Shown: piece after piece, positions 26,023 to 34,117 of the stretch
How positions within the stretch are numbered: position 1 is the first letter of the stretch
Layout: each line of letters opens with the position of its first letter
Assembly (NCBI GenBank): GCA_965651365.1
Contig: CBFGSA010000010.1
Location: forward strand, 1 to 37,834
Reading direction: 5' to 3'
Source: DASSBG01 sp965651365
GTDB taxonomy: Bacteria > Pseudomonadota > Gammaproteobacteria > Xanthomonadales > Rhodanobacteraceae
Length of the DNA: 37,834 nucleotides
Made by a program: the position numbers and the translations under genes
Notes under the pieces: model-generated
What the model saw: only the letters and a program-made list of their open reading frames with translations
The model's database searches: none
Told to the model about the DNA's origin: nothing

Positions 26023-28250
26023 AGCAATCGGTTGAGCTCGGGCATCAGGGGCAGGCGGCGGATGCGAACGGTGCTGGCATCAAACACCGCATTGGCCAGG
26101 GCCGGGGCCACGCTGGGCAGGCCGGCTTCGCCCGCGCCGGCGGGTGGCGCATCGGATTCGATGATGTGCACTTCCACCTTGCGTGGCAGTTCGCGATTGC
26201 TGGCCAGGCGGTAGTCGCGCAGGTTCTTCTGCCGAATCGCGCCATGCTCCACGGTAATGGCCTGGTGCAAGGTGGCTGAAATGCCGTCCAGGGTAGCGCC
26301 GATCATTTGCGCCTCGACACCCTGCGGGTTGATGGCGCGCCCCACGTCGACCACGCACACTGCACGATGAATCCGGATGCGGCCATTGTCAATCGACAGT
26401 TCAAAGGCGTGCGCGCAATAGCTGCCGAATGTGAAGTGGCTGGCCAGGCCCAGACCGCGCCGCGTTTTCAGGCGGCGTTTCCAGCCGATTTTCTCCGCGG
26501 CCTTGCCTAGCACCTGGGCCATGCGCCCGGTATCGATGACGGGACCACCGAAGTCTCGATAGGGCAGTTGGCGCGTCTTGCCCAACAGCCGCAAACGCAG
26601 CTCCAGCGCATCCTGACGGGTGGCGCGTGCGATCTCGTCAATGAAGCTCTCGCGTGCAAACGCGGTACCGTTGTGGCCCGGGGCGCGCCAGTTGCCGCAC
26701 GGCACCGGGGATTCGACCGGATGCCAGCGCAGACGGTAGTTGTCGATGAGCCCCGCCGGAAGGGCATCGGCGTACAGTTCACCGCGCCAGAGCTGATCCG
26801 CGCCAAGCGAGCGGTGTGCGTGCCACGGCGTGCTGGCCATGCTGTGTGACCAGCCCAGGACATGGCCGCTCCGGTCCAGCCAGGCCTGGAGGTGCTGGCT
26901 GCTGAGCGGCCGGTACAGATCATGTTGCAGCATGTCTTCACGCGTCCACATCAGTTTGACCGGGTGCTTGACGGCCTGGGCCAGTCGCACGGCTTCGGCA
27001 ACATGGTCGTTGTCGAGCCGACGCCCAAAGCCGCCACCCATGCGTGGAACCCGGATTTCGATGCGCTCGGCAGGCAGTCCGGTCAGACGTGCCACAATCG
27101 TCAGCGCCGTCTGCGGATTCTGGGTGGCCGCGAAGATCTGGATGCGGTCGCTGGTCAGGTTGACCAGGCAGGCCAGTGGCTCCATCGTCACATGGGCCAG
27201 CAGAGGCAGATGATAGCGGGCCTCCATGGTGCGGTGGGCGCTTTTGCTCTGAGCATCGACATTGCCGTCTTCGCGCACTGCGATGGCTGAAGCGTCGTTG
27301 TCCAGCGCTGCCTGCGCACGCGATTCCAGTGTCTTGCTGTCGAGCCCGGCAAAGCGGCCGGGCTGCCAGCGGATATCCAGCGCCTTGCGGCCACGCAGCG
27401 CAGCCCAGGTCGAGTCCGCGAATACCGCAACGCCGGCCGCCAGCGGCGCGTTGCCCAGGGCTTCGGTGCCATCCGGTGCCCCGAGTACATGGGTACTCTT
27501 CACGCCATCGATCTTGCGGCACAAACTGTCATCAAGATGTTCGATGCTGCCGCCGATGTAGGGGCAGCGCGCGATCACGGCAACGACGGCATCCCCGATC
27601 CAGCGGTCGATGGTGAATAGTGTCTGGCCGCGCACCATCGCCTCGGCATCGACGTCGCCGGTCGGCTTGCCGATCAGCGTGAACGCATCCGGTGATTTCA
27701 GTGGCGCCTTGCCGGAAGGCAATTGCAAACTCGCGGCCTCGGCGGCCAGCACCCCATAGCCCAGGCTGCGGCCATCGGGCGCACGTACCAGCGATTGCTG
27801 ACACGAGAGCTTTTCAGCCGGCAGGCCCCAACGGCGTGCAGCGGCCTGCCGCAGCAGCCAGCGCGCACTGGCGCCGACCTGGCGCAAGTCTCCCCAGGCG
27901 TGCCGTGCCGTGGTGCTGCCCAGGGTGAACTGCGGTGCCAGCGGAAACTTTGCTTGCGCCTTTCCGCGCACCTCCAGCGGCAAGGCCACGACTTCAACCT
28001 GGCTCCAGTCGGCTGCCAGCTCGTCAGCCAGGATGCGCGCTTCAAGCGTACGCGAGCCCTGACCCATGTCGGGTGTGCGGGCGCCGATCACGATGCGTCC
28101 GGATGGTTCGATGCGGATGAATGCATCAAGGCTGGCCAACTCGTCGCCCAGAACGGCCAGCGGCAGGTTCTGCGCGGTACCGGGGCGCAGGCCAAGCAAC
28201 AGGCCGCCGCTGCTGCTCGCCAGGAGCTGCAGAAAATGCCGCCGTTTCAT
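26019..28250 (-). CDS. Molybdenum hydroxylase large subunit (IorB/isoquinoline 1-oxidoreductase beta type), Tat-exported
   Basis: This 743-aa molybdopterin-binding subunit belongs to the xanthine dehydrogenase superfamily and should hydroxylate an N-heterocycle or oxidise an aldehyde. The N-terminus MKRRHFLQLLAS is a twin-arginine signal (RRHFLQ), so the complex is probably periplasmic. The catalytic glutamate lies in GEAGLPS (Glu708). PRMGGGFGRR and GNWRAPGHNG are cofactor-binding landmarks. The substrate cannot be deduced; IorB homologues act on isoquinoline, aldehydes or nicotinate. Start ATG 28250 overlaps the stop of the iron-sulfur subunit gene by four bases (ATGA), the normal order for this two-subunit form. 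No chaperone or cytochrome gene of the complex is adjacent. The stop codon is supplied by a repeat element. Confidence 0.9.
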   Translation of the reverse strand: MKRRHFLQLLASSSGGLLLGLRPGTAQNLPLAVLGDELASLDAFIRIEPSGRIVIGARTPDMGQGSRTLEARILADELAADWSQVEVVALPLEVRGKAQAKFPLAPQFTLGSTTARHAWGDLRQVGASARWLLRQAAARRWGLPAEKLSCQQSLVRAPDGRSLGYGVLAAEAASLQLPSGKAPLKSPDAFTLIGKPTGDVDAEAMVRGQTLFTIDRWIGDAVVAVIARCPYIGGSIEHLDDSLCRKIDGVKSTHVLGAPDGTEALGNAPLAAGVAVFADSTWAALRGRKALDIRWQPGRFAGLDSKTLESRAQAALDNDASAIAVREDGNVDAQSKSAHRTMEARYHLPLLAHVTMEPLACLVNLTSDRIQIFAATQNPQTALTIVARLTGLPAERIEIRVPRMGGGFGRRLDNDHVAEAVRLAQAVKHPVKLMWTREDMLQHDLYRPLSSQHLQAWLDRSGHVLGWSHSMASTPWHAHRSLGADQLWRGELYADALPAGLIDNYRLRWHPVESPVPCGNWRAPGHNGTAFARESFIDEIARATRQDALELRLRLLGKTRQLPYRDFGGPVIDTGRMAQVLGKAAEKIGWKRRLKTRRGLGLASHFTFGSYCAHAFELSIDNGRIRIHRAVCVVDVGRAINPQGVEAQMIGATLDGISATLHQAITVEHGAIRQKNLRDYRLASNRELPRKVEVHIIESDAPPAGAGEAGLPSVAPALANAVFDASTVRIRRLPLMPELNRLL

Positions 28251-28906
28251 TGCCGACCTTTGTGCATGCGCTGCGCGGCGAGCTTGACGGCCTGGCGCAG
28301 GCGCGGCTGGATGCCGCAGCGGCACAGGTTGCCAATGCGGTCGATAGCCTTGTCGTCCGGCATCCGCTTGCCGCCCACCAGGGGCAATGCGGCCATGATC
28401 CAGCCGGGCTGGCAATAGCCGCACTGGATGGCATCGACATCGATGCAGGCCTGCTGCAAGGGGTGCAGGTCACCGTCTGCGCCAGCCACGCCCTCAATGG
28501 TGGTGATGCGCTTGTTGGCCACATCGGCCATGGTTTTCCCGCAGGCGTGTTGCGGCTTGCCATCGACCTGCACGGTGCAGGCGCCGCAACTGCCATTATC
28601 ACAGGCGTACTTGGTGCCGGTGAGGTGCAGCACGTCACGCAGATACCACAGTAGCGGCATGTTGGCATCTCCGGTGTGCACGAAGGACTCGCCATTGATC
28701 GTCACGGCTATGCCGACACGCGCGACTTGCGGCGTGATCTGGCTGGGCGGTGTCTGCAGGGGCTTGGCGTCTTGCAAGGGCGGACTCGGTCGAGAGCTTG
28801 CGCCATTGTCGCAAACGACGTGTTGGGTGTCAGGAGTTTCATGCGTGACGTTTTGCGCAGGTTTCAAATCGCACATGCGCGCTTGTCGCTCAGGCTCCTG
28901 GCGCAC
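28247..28906 (-). CDS. Molybdenum hydroxylase small subunit, [2Fe-2S] protein (IorA type)
   Basis: This 219-aa electron-transfer subunit carries two [2Fe-2S] clusters. The plant-ferredoxin-type motif is CDNGSCGAC followed by a further Cys, and the second cluster motif is CGYCQPG...CRC. The core starts at VTINGESF, so this protein has an N-terminal extension of about 68 residues that is Pro/Gln-rich and unlike usual family members (about 150-160 aa). GTG 28906 gives 219 residues. ATG 28876 (MCDLKPAQ) is an equally plausible start and would fit a promoter class in which the CRP-type site at 28931-28946 is centred about 41.5 bases from transcription start. It is coupled to the large subunit by an ATGA overlap and lacks its own Tat signal, so it is presumably exported with the large subunit. 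Confidence 0.88.
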   Translation of the reverse strand: MRQEPERQARMCDLKPAQNVTHETPDTQHVVCDNGASSRPSPPLQDAKPLQTPPSQITPQVARVGIAVTINGESFVHTGDANMPLLWYLRDVLHLTGTKYACDNGSCGACTVQVDGKPQHACGKTMADVANKRITTIEGVAGADGDLHPLQQACIDVDAIQCGYCQPGWIMAALPLVGGKRMPDDKAIDRIGNLCRCGIQPRLRQAVKLAAQRMHKGRQ

Positions 28907-28930
28907 ATATTTCCAGAAAATACCTGAAAA

Positions 28931-28946
28931 TGTGAACTACATCACA
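28931..28946. promoter_or_regulatory. CRP/Clp-type operator
   Basis: TGTGAACTACATCACA is a perfect TGTGA-N6-TCACA palindrome, the CRP consensus also used by Clp, the c-di-GMP-responsive CRP homologue of xanthomonads. It lies between the divergent molybdenum hydroxylase operon (GTG 25 bp away) and the secreted-protein gene (ATG 85 bp away). For the minus-strand operon, TATGTG at about 28909-28904 would be a -10 element at class II spacing, with a start site near 28897. Which gene it controls, and whether it activates or represses, is inferred. Confidence 0.75.
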
Positions 28947-29030
28947 TAATTTTATCATTGAAACCTGTAGTAACTGTTCGTGACAGCACGATGTTGTGCT
29001 AAACGCTTTCTCGGCAGATGGAGTTGAACC

Positions 29031-29876
29031 ATGAGGCGTGTAAGCAGTATCAGAAGGTTGTGTGTTCTCGGAGCTGCAACGATACTTGCAGCATTTGGTC
29101 AGGCGTCGCAGGCACAGGAAGCCAGCAGTGACGGCTATGCCATCAAGGCAAGTGTGAACCTGCTCGGAGTTGAAACCCTTGCTGTCTCGCCAGCCGCCAC
29201 GGTGCACTTTGATGCCCAAGGCACGGGGTTCAATGATGTCAGCCAGTTGGCGAGTCTGAGTGATCATTCCGCCACCAGTCTGATCACCCTGTCCACCGGC
29301 GAGTTGACCTCGGAAACCGAATACCTGCCCCCGCCTGGCGGAAACCCGTATGGTTTTGCCGTAGTGGGTACGCAGGCCTCGGCGGCGAATGTCGATCTGG
29401 GGGTTCTGGCGGCGCCACCGTCCAGCCAGTCCTTGCTGGGGGTGACAGCAACGTTGCTGCGTTCAAGGGCAATCGTGTCGGGCTATTGCCCACCGGGTGC
29501 GGCGCGACCGGGCGACATGAGCGCTTTGAACGGCGTTGCGGACAATTATATTTTCAACAACGGCTTTGACATCCAGAACCTGCAAGCGACAGGGGGGTCC
29601 GATGGCTTCAACGACAATGGCTCGGCGGGGATCGGCATTACCTCGGGTGGTGTGCCACTGGCCACCCTGCCTCTTGACCCCGGGGCCAACCAGACCCTCG
29701 GTCTGAGCCTGCTGGGCGCCACGGCCACCCTGATACTGAATGAACAGAATTTCACGGGTGACGGCATAGCCAGCCGTGGCATGGAGGCCAATGCGCTGCA
29801 CCTGTCGCTGGATTCGGCGGTGCTGGACGTGGAACTGGTTATCGCGCACTCGCAGGCGAGCCTCAGTTGTCCGTGA
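29031..29876 (+). CDS. Secreted 'choice-of-anchor P'-like protein
   Basis: This 281-aa exported protein starts with a signal peptide (RRLCVLGAATILAAFGQASQAQ), cleaved near residue 29. The mature part is Gly/Ala/Leu/Ser-rich with predicted beta structure and very few charges. GYAIKASVNLLGVETLAVSP at the start and ALHLSLDSAVLDVELVIAHSQASLSC at the end match the layout of 'choice-of-anchor P' family proteins. Only two cysteines are visible (GYCPPG and the penultimate residue). No catalytic motif is present. Start ATG 29031 has GGAG nine bases upstream. The upstream region contains the CRP-type operator, and a strong hairpin follows the stop. A surface or secreted role is inferred from the signal peptide only. 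Confidence 0.7.
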   Translation: MRRVSSIRRLCVLGAATILAAFGQASQAQEASSDGYAIKASVNLLGVETLAVSPAATVHFDAQGTGFNDVSQLASLSDHSATSLITLSTGELTSETEYLPPPGGNPYGFAVVGTQASAANVDLGVLAAPPSSQSLLGVTATLLRSRAIVSGYCPPGAARPGDMSALNGVADNYIFNNGFDIQNLQATGGSDGFNDNGSAGIGITSGGVPLATLPLDPGANQTLGLSLLGATATLILNEQNFTGDGIASRGMEANALHLSLDSAVLDVELVIAHSQASLSCP

Positions 29877-29890
29877 TGTTTTGAGGCATA

Positions 29891-29920
29891 TGCGGCGACC
29901 GCAGGGAGGCGGTCGCCGCA
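29891..29920 (+). terminator. Hairpin terminator after the secreted-protein gene
   Basis: A perfect 12-bp stem, TGCGGCGACCGC (29891-29902) with GCGGTCGCCGCA (29909-29920), has a six-base loop. It follows the stop at 29876. No U-tract is present, so termination is probable but not proven. Confidence 0.65.
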
Positions 29921-30030
29921 GGGCAGCAACAACCGGCCGTTATTCTGGTCAGTCATGAGCCGCGGGATTGCGTTTTGCGCCAAGCACGGCACACTGTGCC
30001 GATTGCCTGTCGAAATGTGCTTTCCGCCCC

Positions 30031-32631
30031 ATGTCTTCTGTTCTTGCCGATTTGCCTGCCGACGCCCCATGGGTAGTCATGAAGTTCGGCGGCACCAGTG
30101 TCGCCAGCGTCGAGCGCTGGCGAACCATCCAGCAACTTGCCGTGGCCAGGCGGGCCGAGGGCAAACGGGTCTTGATTGTGGTTTCGGCACTGGCCGGCGT
30201 GACCAATGCGCTCAAGGAACTGTGCGGGTCTGCGTCGGTCGAGGCGCGTGTGGCTGCGGCCACCGCCATCAGTGATCGTCATCAGACACTGGCCCTGGAC
30301 ATGGCCATGCCAGTTCCGGCCGCGGTTTCGCGACACCTGGCGAGCCTGGCTGATCTGGCGCGGGCGGGCAGTGATCCCGCCGGGCTTCTGCCCTGGCGGG
30401 CGCAGGTCCAGGCCCATGGCGAGCTGCTGTCCAGCGCCATGGGAGCAGCATTCCTGACGTCGGCGGGTCTGCTGACGGCATGGGTCGACTCGCGGGACTA
30501 CCTGCACTCAATCAGGCTGCCAAACCAGAACGAGCGTACGCGAGTACTCTCGGCTCCGGTGGATCCCCGGCCGGATTGCGAACTGTCGGCCCGACTGGCG
30601 GCGCAGGGCGATGTACTGATTGCGCAAGGCTTCATTGCCCGGGACGAAAACGGCCGTTGCGTGTTGCTCGGACGTGGCGGCTCGGATACTTCGGCGACCT
30701 GTTTCGGCGCCATTGTGCAGGCCGAGCGGGTCGAGATCTGGACCGATGTGGCGGGCATGTTCAGCGCCGATCCACGCCAGGTTCCCGGTGCCCGCCTGCT
30801 GCGTCGGCTGGATTACGAGGAAGCCCAGGAAATTGCCACAACCGGTGCCAAGGTGCTGCACCCGCGCTGTTTGTCGCCATTGAAGCTGCCGCGCGTGCCG
30901 TTGTGGATTCGCGACACCAACCATCCCGACATGGAAGGGACGGAAATTGGCCCGCGGGCGCGCGAAACCGCACCCAGCGTCAAGGCGATCTCGACCCGCA
31001 AGGAAATTACCCTGGTGTCGATGGAGTCGGTCGGCATGTGGCAGCAGGTCGGCTTTCTGGCCGAGGTGTTTGACGCGTTTCGACGCCAGGGTCTGTCGGT
31101 GGACCTGATCGGTTCGGCCGAGACCAATGTCACGGTATCGCTTGACCCCACCGAGAATCTGCTTGACTCGGATGCGGTCGCCGCGCTGGCCGCCGATCTG
31201 GCGCAGGTGTGCCGGGTCAAGGTCATCGCACCTTGCGCCGCCGTCACCCTGGTCGGGCGCGGCATGCGCTCGATGCTGCACCAGTTGTCCGCGGTGCTGG
31301 CCGAATTCGGCCAATTGCGCGTGCACCTGATTTCGCAATCGTCCAACAATCTCAACCTGACCTTCGTGGTCGACGAGGAAGTGGTCGATGACCTGCTGCC
31401 GCGCCTGCATGAGTTGCTGGTGCGTGCCGGCAGCTTGCGCAGCGATGACAGCGAGCTGTTCGGGCACAGTTGGCGCGTGCTGTACGGGCAGGGCGAGCAG
31501 GATCTGGCGCCGGCCTGGTGGCAGGCGGATCGCGGGCCCTTGCTGGAGCTGGCTGCGCAGCGCAGCCCGCGCTATGTTTACCATCTGCCCACGGTTCTTG
31601 CGCGGGTGGAAGCACTGCAGTCCCTGCGTTCGGTCGACCAGTTCCATTACGCGATCAAGGCCAACCCGCATCCGCGCCTGCTGCAGGCCATCGCCGGACG
31701 CGGCTTCGGGCTGGAGTGCGTGTCGCCGGGCGAACTGGATGCCGCCGCGCGCGCCGTGCCCGAGGCGGCACGCCTGTTCACGCCAAACTTCGCACGTCGC
31801 GAGGACTACGCCGTCGCGCTCAAGGCCGGAGTTCTGGTGACCCTGGACGCGCTGCATCCGCTGGAACATTGGGGCGAGCTGTTCACCGGCCAGTCCATCA
31901 TGCTGCGGGTGGATCTGGGGCGTGGGCTCGGGCACCACGAGAAAGTGCGCACCGGCGGCAGCGGGTCCAAGTTCGGCCTGCCGCTGGACCAGCTCGACCG
32001 GTTTTTGCAGCTTGCATGGGAGCATGATGTACGGGTCCACGGCCTGCATGCACACCTGGGCTCGGGGGTTCTGGATGCCGGCCACTGGGGTGAGGTGTAC
32101 GCTCAGCTTGCCAGCCTGGCCGAACGGATCGGCAGTGTTGATGTGCTCAATATCGGCGGTGGCCTGGGCGTGCCTTCGCACCCTGGCGAGCAACCGCTGG
32201 ATCTGGTCGAACTGGGTCGTGTGCTGACCGAGGTCAAGACGGCCTATCCGCATTACCGGCTGTGGATGGAGCCAGGCCGCTTTCTGGTCGCCGAAGCCGG
32301 CGTGCTGCTGGGGCGAGTGACCCAGACGAAGCAGAAAGCCGGTCTCAACTATCTGGGCGTCGATGTCGGCATGCACAATCTGATCCGCCCGGCGCTGTAC
32401 GATGCCTGGCATCCCATTGCCAACCTGTCCCGTCTCGATGCCACAGCCGATACCCTGTACCAGGTAGTCGGGCCCATCTGCGAAAGTGGCGACGTGCTGG
32501 GCAGCGACCGCCGCCTGCCCCGGTCATGCGAAGGTGACGTGATCCTGATCGCCCAGGCCGGCGCCTACGGTGCAGTCATGGCATCCAACTACAATCTGCG
32601 CGAAGCCGCCGATGAGGTGATTCTGGAATGA
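30031..32631 (+). CDS. lysAC: Bifunctional aspartate kinase / diaminopimelate decarboxylase
   Basis: This 866-aa fusion catalyses the first and last steps of lysine synthesis by the DAP route. The N-terminal kinase begins KFGGTS (residues 18-23), has the GRGGSDTSA nucleotide-binding motif near residue 213 and DVAGMFSADPR near 248, then ACT regulatory repeats at about 316-460 that would bind lysine. The C-terminal PLP enzyme (about 500-866) has the PLP lysine in YAIKANPHP (Lys543), HLGSGV, NIGGGLGVP, EPGRFLVAEAG, the active-site CESGD and a GAYG near the end. This fusion is characteristic of Xanthomonadales. Start ATG 30031 is chosen because it closely precedes the kinase fold; no clear ribosome site is seen, and the frame is open to 29968. 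I recognise no lysine riboswitch in the preceding 150 bp. It is followed by murL. Confidence 0.95.
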   Translation: MSSVLADLPADAPWVVMKFGGTSVASVERWRTIQQLAVARRAEGKRVLIVVSALAGVTNALKELCGSASVEARVAAATAISDRHQTLALDMAMPVPAAVSRHLASLADLARAGSDPAGLLPWRAQVQAHGELLSSAMGAAFLTSAGLLTAWVDSRDYLHSIRLPNQNERTRVLSAPVDPRPDCELSARLAAQGDVLIAQGFIARDENGRCVLLGRGGSDTSATCFGAIVQAERVEIWTDVAGMFSADPRQVPGARLLRRLDYEEAQEIATTGAKVLHPRCLSPLKLPRVPLWIRDTNHPDMEGTEIGPRARETAPSVKAISTRKEITLVSMESVGMWQQVGFLAEVFDAFRRQGLSVDLIGSAETNVTVSLDPTENLLDSDAVAALAADLAQVCRVKVIAPCAAVTLVGRGMRSMLHQLSAVLAEFGQLRVHLISQSSNNLNLTFVVDEEVVDDLLPRLHELLVRAGSLRSDDSELFGHSWRVLYGQGEQDLAPAWWQADRGPLLELAAQRSPRYVYHLPTVLARVEALQSLRSVDQFHYAIKANPHPRLLQAIAGRGFGLECVSPGELDAAARAVPEAARLFTPNFARREDYAVALKAGVLVTLDALHPLEHWGELFTGQSIMLRVDLGRGLGHHEKVRTGGSGSKFGLPLDQLDRFLQLAWEHDVRVHGLHAHLGSGVLDAGHWGEVYAQLASLAERIGSVDVLNIGGGLGVPSHPGEQPLDLVELGRVLTEVKTAYPHYRLWMEPGRFLVAEAGVLLGRVTQTKQKAGLNYLGVDVGMHNLIRPALYDAWHPIANLSRLDATADTLYQVVGPICESGDVLGSDRRLPRSCEGDVILIAQAGAYGAVMASNYNLREAADEVILE

Positions 32632-32681
32632 CCGGCGTACGAAAACGGGCCTTTGCGTGTGCTCTGCCCGAGAAAACAAGT

Positions 32682-32728
32682 GTCATGCTGCGCAAGGGAG
32701 CGCCCGCGACCGCCGTCGCAGCATCCAT
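32682..32728 (+). repeat. Dispersed palindromic repeat, GTCATCCTG family, copy 7
   Basis: The unit runs from GTCATGCTGCGCAAGGGAG to CCGTCGCAGCATCCAT. The outer arms have co-varied: CATGCTGCG pairs with CGCAGCAT, where other copies have CATCCTGCG/CGCAGGAT. That preserves the stem. It lies between lysAC and murL. Confidence 0.75.
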
Positions 32729-32752
32729 GCGCAAGTGTGCGTGGAGTCAGGC

Positions 32753-34117
32753 ATGAGCACACCAGCCGAACAACTGGCCGATCCGCACCAGGCGCAGGCA
32801 TTCCGCTTCGTGCGTGCCGGTTATGCGGATGGTGTGGCCGAGCTGGTATATGCGTTTGATGATGGCCCGGAGCTGGTGGAAACGATCCGCTTCCCCGATG
32901 CACCGGCGTTGCCGACAGAGCGGCAGGCGGCCTTTGACGCCGCACTTCAATTGCTGCATCTGATCGCTGGTGTCAGCTATTACAAGGCTGGCGTACCCGA
33001 TCAAATCCGTGTCGACGGCGGTCCGCTGGATGATGGCACCGCCGAACTTGTGGACACGCTCTACCTCCACGGCCTGGCCGAATTCGCCTTCCGCAACAAG
33101 CTGGACTTGCGAAACCGGATCCGGTTCCCGCGCGGTGGCGACGCAGTGCCGTATGTCGGCGCACTTGAGCTACCGGCACGCACTCTGATCCCAATCGGTG
33201 GCGGCAAGGATTCGCTGGTTGTGATCGAGGCGATCAAGGCGCTCGGGGGCGACGCCAGCGTGGTCTGGGTCGGGCATTCGCCACTGATTGCGCACTGCGC
33301 CGAACATACGGGCTTGCCCACGCTCAACATCGGCCGCGAGCTGTCGCCGATTCTGTTCGAGTACAACCGCATGGGGGCGTGGAACGGGCATATTCCGGTC
33401 ACGGCGGTGAATTCGGCCATCCTGCTTGTTGCCGCCATCTTGTACGGTTTCGATTCGATCACCTTCGCCAACGAACGCTCGGCCTCGGCGGCGACGCTGG
33501 AATACGCAGGCCAGCAGGTCAACCACCAGTGGAGCAAGGGCTTCGATTTCGAGCGCTTGCTGCATGGCTACGTGTACAGCCACATTGCTGCCGACCTGGA
33601 CTACTGTTCGCTGCTGCGGCCTTTTTCCGAGCTGGCGGTGACACGCGCATTTGCCCGTCTGGGCGTCGACTACTTCGATGCCTTCTCGAGCTGCAACCGC
33701 AACTTCCGCATCCTCGGCCCCAAGCCTGCGGACCGCTGGTGCGGCCAGTGCCCCAAGTGCCACTTCGTGTTCCTGGCGCTGGCACCATTCGTGCCCAAGC
33801 CGCGCCTGATGACGATCTTCGGGCGCAATTTGCTGGATGATTACGAGCAACGTGCCGGTTTTGATGCGCTGATGGAATACCACGACCACAAGCCATTTGA
33901 ATGCGTGGGCGAGGCGGCCGAGGCGCGCGCGGCCATGCACACCCTGAGCCAGCGGCCCGAGTGGGCGGAAGACACCCTGATCCGCCGCTTCGTGCGCGAA
34001 ATCCTGCCTCAGCTCGATGCCGACGAGCTGGCGCTGGAGCCGTGGATTGAACCGGCCGGAGAGCACTGCATACCCGACCGCCTGGCCGGAGCCATGGATG
34101 AGATTCGCGGCGCTTGA
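32753..34117 (+). CDS. murL: UDP-MurNAc-L-Ala-L-Glu epimerase (MurL)
   Basis: This 454-aa cytosolic enzyme epimerises the terminal L-Glu of UDP-MurNAc-L-Ala-L-Glu to D-Glu, the second half of the alternative D-Glu route known from Xanthomonas. The nucleotide-binding loop is PIGGGKDSLVV (Pro147 to Ser154), of the PP-loop/adenylating kind seen in QueC-like enzymes. Cys314, Cys330, Cys333 and Cys336 (SCNRN, then CGQCPKC) are spaced like a QueC-type zinc site. Length and family match MurL (about 450 aa). Start ATG 32753 has GTGGAG seven bases upstream; the frame is open to 32657 but that part is repeat. The end overlaps the murD2 start by 20 bases, so the two are co-translated, and lysAC lies directly upstream. 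Confidence 0.9.
   Translation: MSTPAEQLADPHQAQAFRFVRAGYADGVAELVYAFDDGPELVETIRFPDAPALPTERQAAFDAALQLLHLIAGVSYYKAGVPDQIRVDGGPLDDGTAELVDTLYLHGLAEFAFRNKLDLRNRIRFPRGGDAVPYVGALELPARTLIPIGGGKDSLVVIEAIKALGGDASVVWVGHSPLIAHCAEHTGLPTLNIGRELSPILFEYNRMGAWNGHIPVTAVNSAILLVAAILYGFDSITFANERSASAATLEYAGQQVNHQWSKGFDFERLLHGYVYSHIAADLDYCSLLRPFSELAVTRAFARLGVDYFDAFSSCNRNFRILGPKPADRWCGQCPKCHFVFLALAPFVPKPRLMTIFGRNLLDDYEQRAGFDALMEYHDHKPFECVGEAAEARAAMHTLSQRPEWAEDTLIRRFVREILPQLDADELALEPWIEPAGEHCIPDRLAGAMDEIRGA

Noticed and set aside
29921..30030. Lysine riboswitch upstream of lysAC
   Set aside because: The stretch is too short after the upstream hairpin, and I see none of the conserved L-box elements.
30508..32412. Minus-strand open frame of 634 codons
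   Set aside because: It is antisense to lysAC, where both enzyme domains are intact.
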